Counted from the stretch's first letter, positions 17,809-27,404 are shown. The stretch is DNA of 64,000 nt from Candidatus Sulfopaludibacter sp. SbA3 (GCA_945861625.1 CAMAVI010000002.1:1-64000), one strand, 5' to 3'. Notes: generated by a model from the letters alone, not told the origin. Made by a program: numbers and translations.

Positions 17809-20160
17809 ATGCAGCAACTCAGTTTGGAAGGGTCACTCGCTCAGGGCAACGATTTGGCGGAGAAGAGTGACCGTACGCTTGCCCGGCGCACGGGTCTGGC
17901 GGGAGCCATCGCTCGGTTCGAGGAGTGGATGGCGGACCCGGAGTCGCCGGTACGGGCAATCCGCAGGCAGCCGGCAAAGGCGGGTGTATTTGCGGAATTC
18001 CCGGAGACGCTCGCACCGCAACTGAAAAAGTCACTTATCTCCCGCGGCATCCAACAACTGTATTCGCACCAAGCCGAAGCCTTTGGGCACGCGGTGGCGG
18101 GGCGGAACGTGGTGGTCGTGACGCCAACCGCGAGCGGCAAGACGCTGTGCTACAACCTGCCGGTGCTCGAGCGGCTGATTGGCGATCCCGGCGCGCGGGC
18201 CATGTATCTGTTCCCGACGAAGGCTCTTGCCGAAGATCAGCTTGCGGAGTTCCAGGCTGTAGTGGATGCCACGGGTTCCGAACTGCGGGCGTTCACCTAC
18301 GACGGAGACACGCCGCAAGACGCCCGGCGCGCGATCCGCGAGCGGGCCAACGTGGTGCTGACCAATCCGGACATGCTGCACGCGGGCATTCTGCCGCACC
18401 ACACCAAGTGGGCCAAGGCGTTTGAAAATCTGCGCTACATCGTGATCGACGAGCTGCATTCCTATCGCGGCGTGTACGGGAGCCATCTGGCGAACGTGCT
18501 GCGGCGATTGAAGCGGGTGTGCGAATTCTATGGCTCCTCGCCGCAGTTCATCTGCTGCTCGGCGACCATCGCGAATCCGAAAGAGCTGGCTGAGGCATTG
18601 ACCGGAATGCCGTTCGAATTGGTCGCGGAAAACGGCGCGCCCTCCGGAGAAAAGTACGTCGTGTTCTACAACCCTCCGGTGGTGAATAAGGCGCTCGGCA
18701 TCCGGCGCGGATACTTGAACGAAACGCGGCGCATTGCCCGTGAACTGCTCGACCGCAATCAACAGACGCTAGTGTTTGCAAACTCCCGGCTGGCTACAGA
18801 GATCCTGCTGACGTATCTGAAAGACGACTACTCCGGTGTGCGCGGCTATCGCGGCGGATACCTTCCCAAAGAGCGGCGCGAAATCGAGCACAAACTGCGC
18901 GAGGGCGACATCCGCGCGGTGGTGGCGACCAATGCACTGGAGTTGGGAATCGATATCGGGTCTCTGGACGCCGTGGTGATGGCAGGCTATCCGGGCACGA
19001 TCGCTTCGACGTGGCAGCGCGCGGGCCGCGCCGGGCGCAGGCAGACCACGGCGCTGGCAGTGCTGGTGGCGTCCAGTGCGCCGCTGGATCAGTACATCGT
19101 TGAGCACCCGGAATATTTCTTTGAGCGTCCGCCGGAACAGGCGTTCATCAATCCGGACAATCTGGAGATCTTGCTCAATCACATGAAGTGCGCGGCGTTC
19201 GAGCTGCCGGTTCGCGACGGGGAGAAGTTCGGCGCGGGCCACACTGGTCACGACACGGGGGAGATGTGCCAGTTCCTGGCCGACTTGAAGCTTCTGCATC
19301 ATTCGAGCGGCTCCTGGCACTGGACCTCGGATTCCTATCCGGCCGATGCGGTGAGCTTGCGCAGCATCTCCAGCGACAACTTCGTCGTGGTAGATATCAC
19401 GGGAGATCATCGCATTATCGGCGAAGTCGCATTCACCGCCGCGCTGACTACATTGCATGAGAAGGCGATTTATCTGCACGACGCGCGGCAATACCAGGTG
19501 GAACGCTTCGACTATGACGGCCGCAAGGCGTACGTCCGGCACGTGGATTCCGATTACTTCACCGATGCCATTGATTACACGCAGGTGAAGGAACTGGAAG
19601 CGTTCGAGTCGGCGGAAATCAATGGCGCGGGTGCCGCCCATGGCGACGTCCGCATGAACCGGCAGATTGTGGGCTTCAAGAAAGTGAAGTTCTACACCAT
19701 GGAGAACGTGGGTTCCGGGCATCTCTCGATGCCGGAGCAGGAAATGCACACCACCGCCTTCTGGCTGCACTTCCCTGAGGTGTTTTTGGCAAAGTTCCCG
19801 GATCTGACGCCCACCGAAAAGCAGAGTGGGTTGGTGGCGCTGGGCGCGCTGCTGCGTACCGTGGGCGCGTTACGTGTCATGTGCGATCCGCGCGATCTGG
19901 GCGTGTCGATTACTGAAGCCATCGCTGGCGGACTGAAGACGTTCGAGCCGAACTTGTACCTGTACGACAACTATCCGGGGGGGATCGGACAGAGCGCGCC
20001 GTTGTTCAAGATGCGGCGAAGTCTATTGGAAGGCGCGGCGGAATTGGTGCGCGGCTGCGCCTGCGAAGCCGGCTGCCCGGGCTGCGCCGGCCCCATCGGC
20101 GAAGTCGGCGAGCGGGGCAAAGAGACGGCGGGCCGGTTCCTCGCGGAGTTACTGGCGTAG
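17809..20160 (+). CDS. DEAD/DEAH-box helicase with DUF1998 domain (MrfA/YprA-like)
   Basis: A 783-residue superfamily 2 helicase. Motif I is TPTASGKT (residues 105-112), motif II is DELH (214-217), 'CSATIANP' is motif III, and 'QRAGRAGRR' is motif VI. The C-terminal DUF1998 region ends in a Cys cluster ('CACEAGCPGC', about 754-763), the metal site of MrfA-type helicases. Bacillus MrfA acts with the exonuclease MrfB in excision of mitomycin crosslinks. No MrfB-like gene is adjacent. It may be controlled through the inverted repeat over its ribosome site. Confidence 0.9.
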   Translation: MQQLSLEGSLAQGNDLAEKSDRTLARRTGLAGAIARFEEWMADPESPVRAIRRQPAKAGVFAEFPETLAPQLKKSLISRGIQQLYSHQAEAFGHAVAGRNVVVVTPTASGKTLCYNLPVLERLIGDPGARAMYLFPTKALAEDQLAEFQAVVDATGSELRAFTYDGDTPQDARRAIRERANVVLTNPDMLHAGILPHHTKWAKAFENLRYIVIDELHSYRGVYGSHLANVLRRLKRVCEFYGSSPQFICCSATIANPKELAEALTGMPFELVAENGAPSGEKYVVFYNPPVVNKALGIRRGYLNETRRIARELLDRNQQTLVFANSRLATEILLTYLKDDYSGVRGYRGGYLPKERREIEHKLREGDIRAVVATNALELGIDIGSLDAVVMAGYPGTIASTWQRAGRAGRRQTTALAVLVASSAPLDQYIVEHPEYFFERPPEQAFINPDNLEILLNHMKCAAFELPVRDGEKFGAGHTGHDTGEMCQFLADLKLLHHSSGSWHWTSDSYPADAVSLRSISSDNFVVVDITGDHRIIGEVAFTAALTTLHEKAIYLHDARQYQVERFDYDGRKAYVRHVDSDYFTDAIDYTQVKELEAFESAEINGAGAAHGDVRMNRQIVGFKKVKFYTMENVGSGHLSMPEQEMHTTAFWLHFPEVFLAKFPDLTPTEKQSGLVALGALLRTVGALRVMCDPRDLGVSITEAIAGGLKTFEPNLYLYDNYPGGIGQSAPLFKMRRSLLEGAAELVRGCACEAGCPGCAGPIGEVGERGKETAGRFLAELLA

Positions 20161-20161
20161 T

Positions 20162-21181
20162 TCAGCCTTTCACGCCGGGCAACAGCCGCAGTGCATTGCC
20201 GCGCTCGATGGCCGCCATGTCCCGCGCGGAAAATTTGTAGCCGGTGAGGCCCTGATTTTCGTCGGCTCCCGGAGAGAATGGGTAATCGGTCCCGTAGAGG
20301 ACCTGGGACACCGGCGCGAACCGCATGAGAGCGTCCAGCGCGCCGGGATGCACGGCCTGCGCGGTGTCGTAATAGAACTTGTTCAGCTCGTGCATGAGTC
20401 CGTTGGGCAAGCGTTGGGCCTTCTCCTTCATCTCTCGCTCCTGGCGAGTGAAGCGGCCCAGCAGAAACGGCAGCGTGCCGCCGCCGTGCGAGAAAATCCA
20501 GCGAATTTCCGGGAAGCGCGCCGCGGTGCCGCTGAACACCAGGCTGGCGATGGTGCGCGTGGTGTCCGTGGGCCACTCGATACTGCCCGGTCCCACCTCG
20601 TCCTTGATCGCCTTACAGCAATTGGCGGTTACCGGGTGGGTGAAGATCACGGCCTTGCGGCGGTTGAGCTCTTCCCAAACCGGCGCGAAGGACGCGTCCC
20701 CCAGCCAGCGGTCTCCGTAATTGGTCATGAGCGCGATGCCGTCGGCCTTCAGCGTATCGTAGCCGTACTCGATTTCGCGCAAGCTGCCTTCGATGTCGGG
20801 CAGCGGAAGCACGGTGAACTGGCCGTAGCGGCCGGGGTGGTCGCTGCGCATCTTGGCGGCGAAATCGTTGATGCCGCGCGCCAGGCGCCGCGATTGCGTG
20901 GCGTCGCCGAACCAGATCCCGGGCGGGTTGATGGATAGCAGCGCCGTCTGGATGCCGTTGCGATCCATTTCCGCGAGCGATTGCTCCACTGTCCACGGGG
21001 GCGTGTTGCCGCCGGCCGCGGCGGAGGCGGCGCGGAACTCCGGCGTGAACAGATGGTGATGGATGTCGATGCGATGCGGCTTGGCTTGTGCGTGGAGATG
21101 AGAACCCGTCAGTGCGCCCAAACCAAGGCCGGCGATGCCGCCCATAAACGTCCGCCGTGAACAACCCTGTCGCGAGTCCAT
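20162..21181 (-). CDS. Tat-exported amidohydrolase-2 family protein
   Basis: A 339-residue TIM-barrel metal hydrolase with a Tat signal ('CSRRTFMGG', residues 7-15, hydrophobic region ending 'HLHAQA'). The metal motif HxH is seen as 'DIHHH' at about residue 39. Later 'ITHPV' and 'FSHGGGTLPF' supply further His residues and 'YGTDYPF' the Asp. This is the ACMSD/6-methylsalicylate decarboxylase branch, whose members decarboxylate or hydrolyse aromatic acids and lactones. The substrate is unknown. Its stop lies one base past the helicase stop, so the two genes are tightly convergent. Confidence 0.85.
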   Translation of the reverse strand: MDSRQGCSRRTFMGGIAGLGLGALTGSHLHAQAKPHRIDIHHHLFTPEFRAASAAAGGNTPPWTVEQSLAEMDRNGIQTALLSINPPGIWFGDATQSRRLARGINDFAAKMRSDHPGRYGQFTVLPLPDIEGSLREIEYGYDTLKADGIALMTNYGDRWLGDASFAPVWEELNRRKAVIFTHPVTANCCKAIKDEVGPGSIEWPTDTTRTIASLVFSGTAARFPEIRWIFSHGGGTLPFLLGRFTRQEREMKEKAQRLPNGLMHELNKFYYDTAQAVHPGALDALMRFAPVSQVLYGTDYPFSPGADENQGLTGYKFSARDMAAIERGNALRLLPGVKG

Positions 21182-21245
21182 AGCAAAACTCCTTGGCCTA
21201 TCAGTCTACTCTAGTGCGCGTACTCGCACGCCAGACGCGTTTCCC

Positions 21246-21944
21246 GTGAGCCTTTTGTGGTTAGCTAGAGGTTTGAAGAACGCAGTAAACAGTTTACCGT
21301 CCGGCTCCCATTCCTGCGAATGCAGGAAAATCCGGCATCAGCCCAAGCTGGTTGTGCTTACGGGAGGTCCCGGCGGCGGAAAGACAGCCGTACTGGAAAT
21401 GGCGCGGCGCTACTTCTGCCAACACGTAGCCATTGCGCCGGAGGCAGCCAGCATTGTCTTCGGCGGCGGGTTTCCCCGGTCTGAGTTTCCGAAAGGCCGG
21501 CGGGCCGCTCAGCGGGCCATTTTTCACGTGCAGAGGGCGTTGGAAACGGTCGCGCTGGAAAATCCGAAGACCGCCGTGGTGCTGTGCGACCGGGGAACTC
21601 TCGATGGGCTCGCTTATTGGCCTGGTTCGCGCCGGAGTTTCGCGAAGGAGTTCGGCATCGATTGCGAACAGGAGTTACAGCGTTACTCGGCCGTGGTTCA
21701 CGTCGAGGTGCCGGCGTTAGCCTGGGGTTACGAGAAGAATGGTGTCCGTAAGGAGAGTGTCTCCCAGGCGCAGGAAATCGATCAGCGCATCGCGAGAGCC
21801 TGGAGCGGGCATCCCCGCATCATGCGAGTGAGCGCGCAAGCCGGATTTCTCGACAAACTGGCCTACGCGATTGAACTGCTGCGCGGTGAACTCCCCTCCT
21901 GTTGCCAGACGCACCTGCATGCCTTGCCCGGCAAGACCAGCTGA
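21246..21944 (+). CDS. AAA_28-type ATP/GTP-binding protein
   Basis: About 232 residues with Walker A 'LTGGPGGGKTAV' near residue 41 from this start, 'LCDRGTLDGLAYW' (the Walker B-like segment of the AAA_28/TTD14 family), and a C-terminal helical part with 'QEIDQRIARAW'. Members are nucleoside-kinase-like NTPases; the physiological role is not known. The start is uncertain: GTG 21246, TTG 21255 and TTG 21273 are all possible and none has a good ribosome site. The recognisable domain begins at about 21339. Confidence 0.72.
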   Translation: MSLLWLARGLKNAVNSLPSGSHSCECRKIRHQPKLVVLTGGPGGGKTAVLEMARRYFCQHVAIAPEAASIVFGGGFPRSEFPKGRRAAQRAIFHVQRALETVALENPKTAVVLCDRGTLDGLAYWPGSRRSFAKEFGIDCEQELQRYSAVVHVEVPALAWGYEKNGVRKESVSQAQEIDQRIARAWSGHPRIMRVSAQAGFLDKLAYAIELLRGELPSCCQTHLHALPGKTS

Positions 21945-21975
21945 GCCGCGGGATCGCGCCGGCGGCACGCGCGAT

Positions 21976-22827
21976 CTACAGCATGGGCAATCCACGCTTG
22001 CGCGGGCCGCGCGGGAGCACGGCGTCGATACGCGCGATCTCTGGGTCGCTGAGCGGGAGCGCACCCGCTCCGGCATTTTCGGAGACATGCTCGGGAGTGG
22101 ATGCCTTGGGGATGACAAATACCGATTCCTCACGCAGCAGGAACCGCAGCGCGACTTGCCGGGGCGTGGCCCCGTGCGCGGTTCCGATTTCTTCCAGTAC
22201 ACGCCAGCCGGGGCTTTTCGGCGTGGGGAAGTCGCCTTGTCCAAACGGGCTGTAGGCAACCACGGCGACTCCGTGTTGCCGGCACCAGGGAATGACGGCG
22301 TGCTCGATGGCGCGTTCCTTGACGTGATAGAGGACCTGGTTGCAAACCATTTCGTCACTGATCGCCGCGACCTCTTCCAGATCGCTCACGTCGAAGTTGC
22401 TCACGCCCCAGGAGAGGATTTTGCCGTCACCTTTTAGTTGCTCGAAGGCCGCGATAGTCTCCTCTAAACGGTATTGTCCGCGCCAATGCAACAGGTAGCA
22501 ATCCAGGTGGCCGGTCCGTAGGCGCTTTAGCGATTTCTCGCAGGCGGAAATCGTTCCGGCGCGCGAAGCGTTAGACGGAAGGACCTTGGAAACCAGGAAC
22601 ACTTCGTTGCGCCGGTCCGCGATGGCCTCGCCCACGAGCTGTTCCGCCGCCCCGCTGCCGTACATCTCCGCCGTGTCGATGTGGGTGAGCCCCAGGTCGA
22701 GGCCGCGGCGCAGGGTCGCGACGGCACGGCCGCGATCGGCCGCTTCCAGGTTCCATGTGCCTTGCCCCAAAATGGAGACTTCGCGATTCGTGCAGCCGAA
22801 GGGACGCGATGGAGAGAATGTTTGCAC
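21976..22827 (-). CDS. Aldo/keto reductase
   Basis: A 283-residue TIM-barrel oxidoreductase with the catalytic tetrad in place: Asp and Tyr in 'HIDTAEMYGSG' (about residues 51-56), Lys in 'LVSKVLP', and His in 'CYLLHWRG'. The NADPH-binding end ('VIPKASTPEHV') is present. It reduces aldehydes or ketones; the substrate is unknown. The predicted start is GTG at 22827. It faces the AAA_28 gene with a 31-bp gap. Confidence 0.88.
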   Translation of the reverse strand: MQTFSPSRPFGCTNREVSILGQGTWNLEAADRGRAVATLRRGLDLGLTHIDTAEMYGSGAAEQLVGEAIADRRNEVFLVSKVLPSNASRAGTISACEKSLKRLRTGHLDCYLLHWRGQYRLEETIAAFEQLKGDGKILSWGVSNFDVSDLEEVAAISDEMVCNQVLYHVKERAIEHAVIPWCRQHGVAVVAYSPFGQGDFPTPKSPGWRVLEEIGTAHGATPRQVALRFLLREESVFVIPKASTPEHVSENAGAGALPLSDPEIARIDAVLPRGPRKRGLPML

Positions 22828-22897
22828 AGTAACCTAACTGGTCTGGTAAGCGTATTATTAATGTAGCTTTTCGGGGTCCGGAGGAGGTAGTTCCGCG

Positions 22898-23938
22898 GTG
22901 CGATTTTCCATAGTTCTGTTTCTTGCATTCATATTTCTGACCAGTGCGGCGTTGCTCGGCCAGCCGACCAATGGGCCAGTCTACTGGTCCACATTTGTGC
23001 CGGACTGTTCGCAGCTCGGAAACACGGCCGTTGCAATCAGAAACGACGCCGGCGCGACCATCGGATATTCCTGCTACATCGCGGGAACGTTTATCTGGTT
23101 AGACGCCGGTGGGGATTGGAATTCTTTCATACGCGTGGCCGCTTCCGGCTATGGCGCGGTTGGCGCGGACTATACCTTTTACGACAATAGCGGTAACAAT
23201 CTGTCGTTAGACAGCACTACGGGCGCCGCTACGGCCCGTTCCTCCGGCAATAGAGTTACATTTGCCTTGGCAGCTCATCAGCCTAAGGAACTCCATTTGC
23301 TGGGTGCAACCGCCGCGGCGCCCAACTACGGTCCGACGGCGACCGGCACGGCGTATGCGATATTCTACTGCCCTAACGCGTTTGCATGCTTGGCTCTCAA
23401 GCCGCAATTGTTCTATTCGGCGCTGCCAAGATTTTCCTGGACCATGGCGGCGCCGATTGCATGGGATAACGAAGTTTGGACGCAGTGGTCAGGCGCTGGA
23501 GTCGACGATGGCGGCAGTCAAAGAGTCTCCTTTGTCGTTTATAACCAGGGTACGGTTGCCACCAGCTTTCAGATTCGCGTCTTTGACAGGAATGGGAATC
23601 TTGCGGGCAGCGGTGTAACGCCGCAAATTCCTGGCTTTCAAGTGTTGCCGGATGGCTCTCTTGGCGAAGCAGGAACCTATGGAGCGTTACTATCGCAGGT
23701 CATCAATACGCCACTGCCGCCAGGTATCTTCAAAATCCTGATCGACGGCGGCGGTGAACCCTGCTCGGTCGAAATCCTGCAATTCACCGGCGCATCCGCG
23801 ACAACTCTACAGGTTGCTGAAGACACCGCCTTCGGTTTGCCAGCTGCTTCCGCATTGGCACAGCAGTCACCGGACGCCGCCCCTGTGCGCCGCGTCCCAA
23901 CGCCCAAGGGTATCTTCCAGCCGCTACCGCAAAACTAG
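22898..23938 (+). CDS. Secreted protein of unknown function
   Basis: A 346-residue protein starting at GTG with GAGGAGG (22881-22887) 10 bp upstream. It has a clear Sec signal peptide (residues 2-20, hydrophobic, 'TSAALLGQ'). The mature part is rich in Gly, Ala, Thr, Ser and aromatic residues with beta-strand periodicity and a few Cys ('VPDCS', 'YSCY', 'FYCPNAFACLA'), suggesting a disulfide-bonded beta-sandwich. A Pro-rich tail follows. I do not recognise a family. The stop TAG shares the CTAG palindrome with the stop of the convergent gene. Confidence 0.75.
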   Translation: MRFSIVLFLAFIFLTSAALLGQPTNGPVYWSTFVPDCSQLGNTAVAIRNDAGATIGYSCYIAGTFIWLDAGGDWNSFIRVAASGYGAVGADYTFYDNSGNNLSLDSTTGAATARSSGNRVTFALAAHQPKELHLLGATAAAPNYGPTATGTAYAIFYCPNAFACLALKPQLFYSALPRFSWTMAAPIAWDNEVWTQWSGAGVDDGGSQRVSFVVYNQGTVATSFQIRVFDRNGNLAGSGVTPQIPGFQVLPDGSLGEAGTYGALLSQVINTPLPPGIFKILIDGGGEPCSVEILQFTGASATTLQVAEDTAFGLPAASALAQQSPDAAPVRRVPTPKGIFQPLPQN

Positions 23939-24978
23939 CGCGCCCAAGTGAACCCGACGCCTGTACTGTAGAGAAAATCGTTACTCTTGCGTCCGAATAC
24001 GGGGGCGCTCAAGTAGCGGTCGCTGAAGGCGATATTCCAGCTCAGCCATCTGGCGATCTGGGTGGAAGCGCCCAAGTCGAAGTTGATGCGGTAATTGCCG
24101 CCGCTGGTCAAGCCGTTGAACATGCGGAAGGACTGCGCCAGGGTCGTGCGGGTATTGAGCTTATGGTTGAAGTCATTGCCCCAATACAATTCCGCTGAGT
24201 TCCGGGTGAACGACGCGGCGTTCACCGGGCTGAACGCTTCCCGGTTCCACGCGATACCGGCCACGGCGCTGAGACGGCTGGCTTCGCGAGTCCAAATCTG
24301 GTAACCCAAGCCGGCGCCGATGACCACGCGCAAGTCGAGGGACTGGAACTTGTCGTATTCAAAATCGTTAAATATATTGCCGAAAATCTTCGGCCGTACG
24401 TTCCGGCTGTAGCCCCAGCCGCCGCGAACGGCGCGCGCGGTCTGGGCGTCGACTCCGTTAATGGTGGCGCTGGAGCGGATCGAGTTGAAATAGGCCGTGG
24501 TCCGTGTGGTATTCGACGCGCGCACGAAACTGAAGGGCGTGGTGAGCGTGGAGGTTTCCGCGTTCCCCTTAGTGCCGGCGAGGTTGAGGCTGCCCGTTAC
24601 GGTCCACAGGTCCAGCAGGCCGGGATTCAGGAGCCTCTCATAAGCCTTTTGTACGTCATCGTTGCGCAAGGTTCCCACATCTTTGGGTGCGAGGGTTTGC
24701 GAGCCCACTTGAATCTGCCCGTTACGAGTCTCCAGATTCTCTTTCACGATCTTGCCATCGGGAAGCACCACGTTGACGGGCCGGTCGGTCCGAATCGTCG
24801 CGATATCGTCCCAGCGCATGGTGACGGTGCCGAAATTTATGGTCTTGACGGTGAGGATGTCACCCTCTTTCTTCACAATCTCTCCGGTGACGCGGTCGCC
24901 GTCCTTCATGGTGAATTGGTCGGCGAACGCCAGAGAAGTGAACAGAATGAGGGCCAGGCCCCCCGACAGAAGTTTCAT
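23935..24978 (-). CDS. DUF481-family outer-membrane beta-barrel protein
   Basis: A 347-residue protein with a signal peptide (residues 1-19). An N-terminal small beta domain ('FTMKDGDRVTGEIVKKEGDILTV') is typical of many DUF481 proteins in Acidobacteriota and Bacteroidota. From about residue 120 alternating hydrophobic strands form the DUF481 barrel, ending 'FLYSTGVGFTWAR' with the aromatic-rich C-terminus typical of outer-membrane proteins. The function is unknown (YdiY-like, salt or stress associated in enterics). It is convergent with the preceding gene, overlapping by 4 bp. Confidence 0.83.
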   Translation of the reverse strand: MKLLSGGLALILFTSLAFADQFTMKDGDRVTGEIVKKEGDILTVKTINFGTVTMRWDDIATIRTDRPVNVVLPDGKIVKENLETRNGQIQVGSQTLAPKDVGTLRNDDVQKAYERLLNPGLLDLWTVTGSLNLAGTKGNAETSTLTTPFSFVRASNTTRTTAYFNSIRSSATINGVDAQTARAVRGGWGYSRNVRPKIFGNIFNDFEYDKFQSLDLRVVIGAGLGYQIWTREASRLSAVAGIAWNREAFSPVNAASFTRNSAELYWGNDFNHKLNTRTTLAQSFRMFNGLTSGGNYRINFDLGASTQIARWLSWNIAFSDRYLSAPVFGRKSNDFLYSTGVGFTWAR

Positions 24979-24987
24979 GCATCCAGT

Positions 24988-26469
24988 TTAGCGTTCTGGT
25001 CGGCGCAACAGGAAGTAAACCGGAACGCCGGCCAGGACAATGACCAGGCCGGGCACGGTGGTGGAAGCCCGGTAGGCGAACAGCAGGACCAGGATCACCG
25101 ATGCGCCCACGATATACAGCGCGGGAACGAACGGATAGCCGAACGCCTTGTAGGGCCGCTCGTCGTGAGGGCGGCGTTTGCGCAGCACGAAGACTCCGGC
25201 GATGGTCAGGATGTAGAAGATGAGCGCGGCGGAGATGACGTAATCCAGCAAGTTGCCGTACAGGTTGCCGAACTTGCCCGTCGCCGGATCGTAGGTGCGC
25301 GGCAGAATCAGAATTGCGGTCCAGGCCGCTTGCAGGATCAACGCAACGCCGGGCACCTGTGCCTTATTGATGCTTTTCGCGGCGGGGAAAAACAGGTTGT
25401 GCTGCGCCATGGCGTAGAAGGCGCGGGCGCCGGCCAAGACCATGCCGTTGATGCAACCGAACGTCGAGATCATGATGGCGACGGCCATGATCTCGGCTCC
25501 GGCGGTGGGGAACACCGCGCCCACCATGGCGCTGGCCACGCGGTCGAGCGGCGCAGTCTGAATCTTGTCGAGCGGCAACACCACCAGGTAGGCGATATTG
25601 GCGAGGAAATACAGCCCGATGACGATGCCGGTTCCGAAAGCCAGCGAAAGCGGCACGTTGCGGCGCGGCTCGCGGACTTCGCCGGCGGTGAAGGTGATGT
25701 TGTTCCAGGCGTCGGCGGAAAACAGCGACCCCGTTTGCGCCACGCACAGGGCCACGAGGAGGCCGAAGAAAGTTTCCGGCGTGAGCCCCGGCGCGCTGGG
25801 CGTGAATCCGCGCGGGCTCCACAGGTTCCCGAAATTCGCCGCCACCGCCTCCCGGTTCCAACCGAAGAAAATGCCGAGTCCGATCAACCCCAGCAGCGAG
25901 CCGATCTTGGCCACGGTGAAAAGATTCTGCACCTGCTTGCCGTAGCGGATACCCTTCGTGTTGGTCCAAGTGAGAAATAAGACCACGAGAATTCCGACGA
26001 ACTGGGCGGTAGAAAGTGAGACGGCGTAGCCGGCTGAAACGAAGACCGGCTCCACGATGTAATTGCTTTCTGAAATCGCGGGCCACAGTACGCCGAAATA
26101 ACGCGCGAAAGCCACCGCTACAGCCGCGATGGTGCCGGTCTGAATCACGCCGAACAGCGTCCAGCCATAGAGAAATCCCCACATCGGGGAGAACGCCTCG
26201 CGCAGGTAGATGTACTGGCCACCGGCGCTGGGCATCATCGCCGCGAGCTCTCCGTAGGACAGTGCGGCCGTGAGGGTCAGGATGCCCGTGATGATCCAGG
26301 AAATCAGCAGCCAGCCGGGGCTGCCTACGTTGCGCGCCATCTCGGAAGAGACGATAAAGATGCCGGACCCGATCATCGACCCGGTGACGATCATGGTCGA
26401 ATCAAACAGACTCAGCGTACGTGATAGTGCGTGCCGCTCGGCTGTAGCGGCGCTCGAAGAAGGCGGCAT
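24988..26469 (-). CDS. APC-family amino-acid permease
   Basis: A 493-residue permease with about 12 membrane helices. The first, 'DSTMIVTGSMIGSGIFI', is the classic APC helix-1 motif whose unwound GSGIF segment binds the amino-acid alpha groups. I placed the start at 26469 (AGGA 5-6 bp upstream); an open extension to 26604 would overlap the divergent gene and adds non-family sequence. The overall pattern fits LAT/SteT-type exchangers or transporters for neutral amino acids. The substrate is not assignable. Confidence 0.88.
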   Translation of the reverse strand: MPPSSSAATAERHALSRTLSLFDSTMIVTGSMIGSGIFIVSSEMARNVGSPGWLLISWIITGILTLTAALSYGELAAMMPSAGGQYIYLREAFSPMWGFLYGWTLFGVIQTGTIAAVAVAFARYFGVLWPAISESNYIVEPVFVSAGYAVSLSTAQFVGILVVLFLTWTNTKGIRYGKQVQNLFTVAKIGSLLGLIGLGIFFGWNREAVAANFGNLWSPRGFTPSAPGLTPETFFGLLVALCVAQTGSLFSADAWNNITFTAGEVREPRRNVPLSLAFGTGIVIGLYFLANIAYLVVLPLDKIQTAPLDRVASAMVGAVFPTAGAEIMAVAIMISTFGCINGMVLAGARAFYAMAQHNLFFPAAKSINKAQVPGVALILQAAWTAILILPRTYDPATGKFGNLYGNLLDYVISAALIFYILTIAGVFVLRKRRPHDERPYKAFGYPFVPALYIVGASVILVLLFAYRASTTVPGLVIVLAGVPVYFLLRRPER

Positions 26470-26525
26470 GAATCCTGGAGTATAACGCGAATCTCTTTGG
26501 ATACGCGCTTTGGTAAACTGTCCCC

Positions 26526-27404
26526 ATGGCGAACCCCTTGGCCATTGCACAGACCTATTTCGAAGCATGGAACCGGCGCGACGCCGCGGCTGTGATGGCC
26601 ACATTCGCGGAGGGCGGGACGTACGCCGATCCCGCCACTCCAGGTCCGCTGAGCGGGCCGGCGATCGGCGCTTACGTCGAAGGCCTGGTGGCCGCGTTTC
26701 CGGATCTGTCCTTCGACTTCGTAAGCGCAGCCGAGCACAACTCCGGGTTAGTGGCGGCCGAGTGGGTGATGAAGGGAACCAACACAGGTCCGTTCATGGG
26801 CTTGCCTCCGACTGGGGCCGCGATCGCTCTGCCCGGTGCGGATTTCATCCGCGTGGAGGGAGACAAGATCCGCTCCGTGCAAGGTTACTTCGACGGCGCA
26901 GCGGTGCCGCGCGCTCTGGGCCTGGATGTGATTGTGCAGCCGAAGTCGATTGGGCCGTTTGAGTTCGGCATCAGCAACCGTGTTTCGAGCGGCAACAAGG
27001 CGACGCCCGGAGCGTTCAGCATCACGTGGCTGGAAGTCCGCACCGCGGAGGAACAGCAAAAGGTCCGCGAGAGCAGCCGGAAGATCGCCACTGACCTGCT
27101 GGGCATGCCGGGCTTCATCAGTTGGGTCGGCGTGACTGTCGGCGACCGCATGATGACCATCACCGCGTGGGAGACGCCAGACGCGATGCTGCCCTTGATG
27201 AAGGGTGGCGAGCACCGCTCGGCCGTGGGCCGCTTCTTCGCTCCGGAACTTTCGCGCGGCGGGGCGACGGGCGTGTGGACACCGCACCGGCTGAACCCCC
27301 GCTGGATCCGCTGCGAGGCGTGCGCGAAAATGGCCGACTCCGATAAAGCGCAAGGAAGGTGCGAGTGCGGCGCCGCGCTACCTGCTCCTTTGGCGTATTG
27401 GTAG
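26526..27404 (+). CDS. SnoaL-like domain fused to ABM-like domain and zinc ribbon
   Basis: A 292-residue three-part protein. Residues 3-125 are a SnoaL/NTF2-like polyketide-cyclase fold ('AIAQTYFEAWNRRDAAAVMATF'). Residues 140-240 resemble a ferredoxin-like ABM-type domain ('TWLEVRT', 'MPGFISWVGVTVGDRMMTITAWE'). The C-terminus has a small Cys cluster (C263, C266, C279, C281) like a zinc ribbon. This suggests a small-molecule-modifying or stress protein, but no reaction can be stated. It is divergent from the permease and upstream of the quinoprotein gene. Confidence 0.75.
   Translation: MANPLAIAQTYFEAWNRRDAAAVMATFAEGGTYADPATPGPLSGPAIGAYVEGLVAAFPDLSFDFVSAAEHNSGLVAAEWVMKGTNTGPFMGLPPTGAAIALPGADFIRVEGDKIRSVQGYFDGAAVPRALGLDVIVQPKSIGPFEFGISNRVSSGNKATPGAFSITWLEVRTAEEQQKVRESSRKIATDLLGMPGFISWVGVTVGDRMMTITAWETPDAMLPLMKGGEHRSAVGRFFAPELSRGGATGVWTPHRLNPRWIRCEACAKMADSDKAQGRCECGAALPAPLAYW

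Noticed and set aside
24649-25980. 443-codon open frame on the plus strand
   Set aside because: Antisense to the DUF481 and amino-acid permease genes; His/Gln/Arg-rich composition typical of a codon-bias shadow, with no domain.
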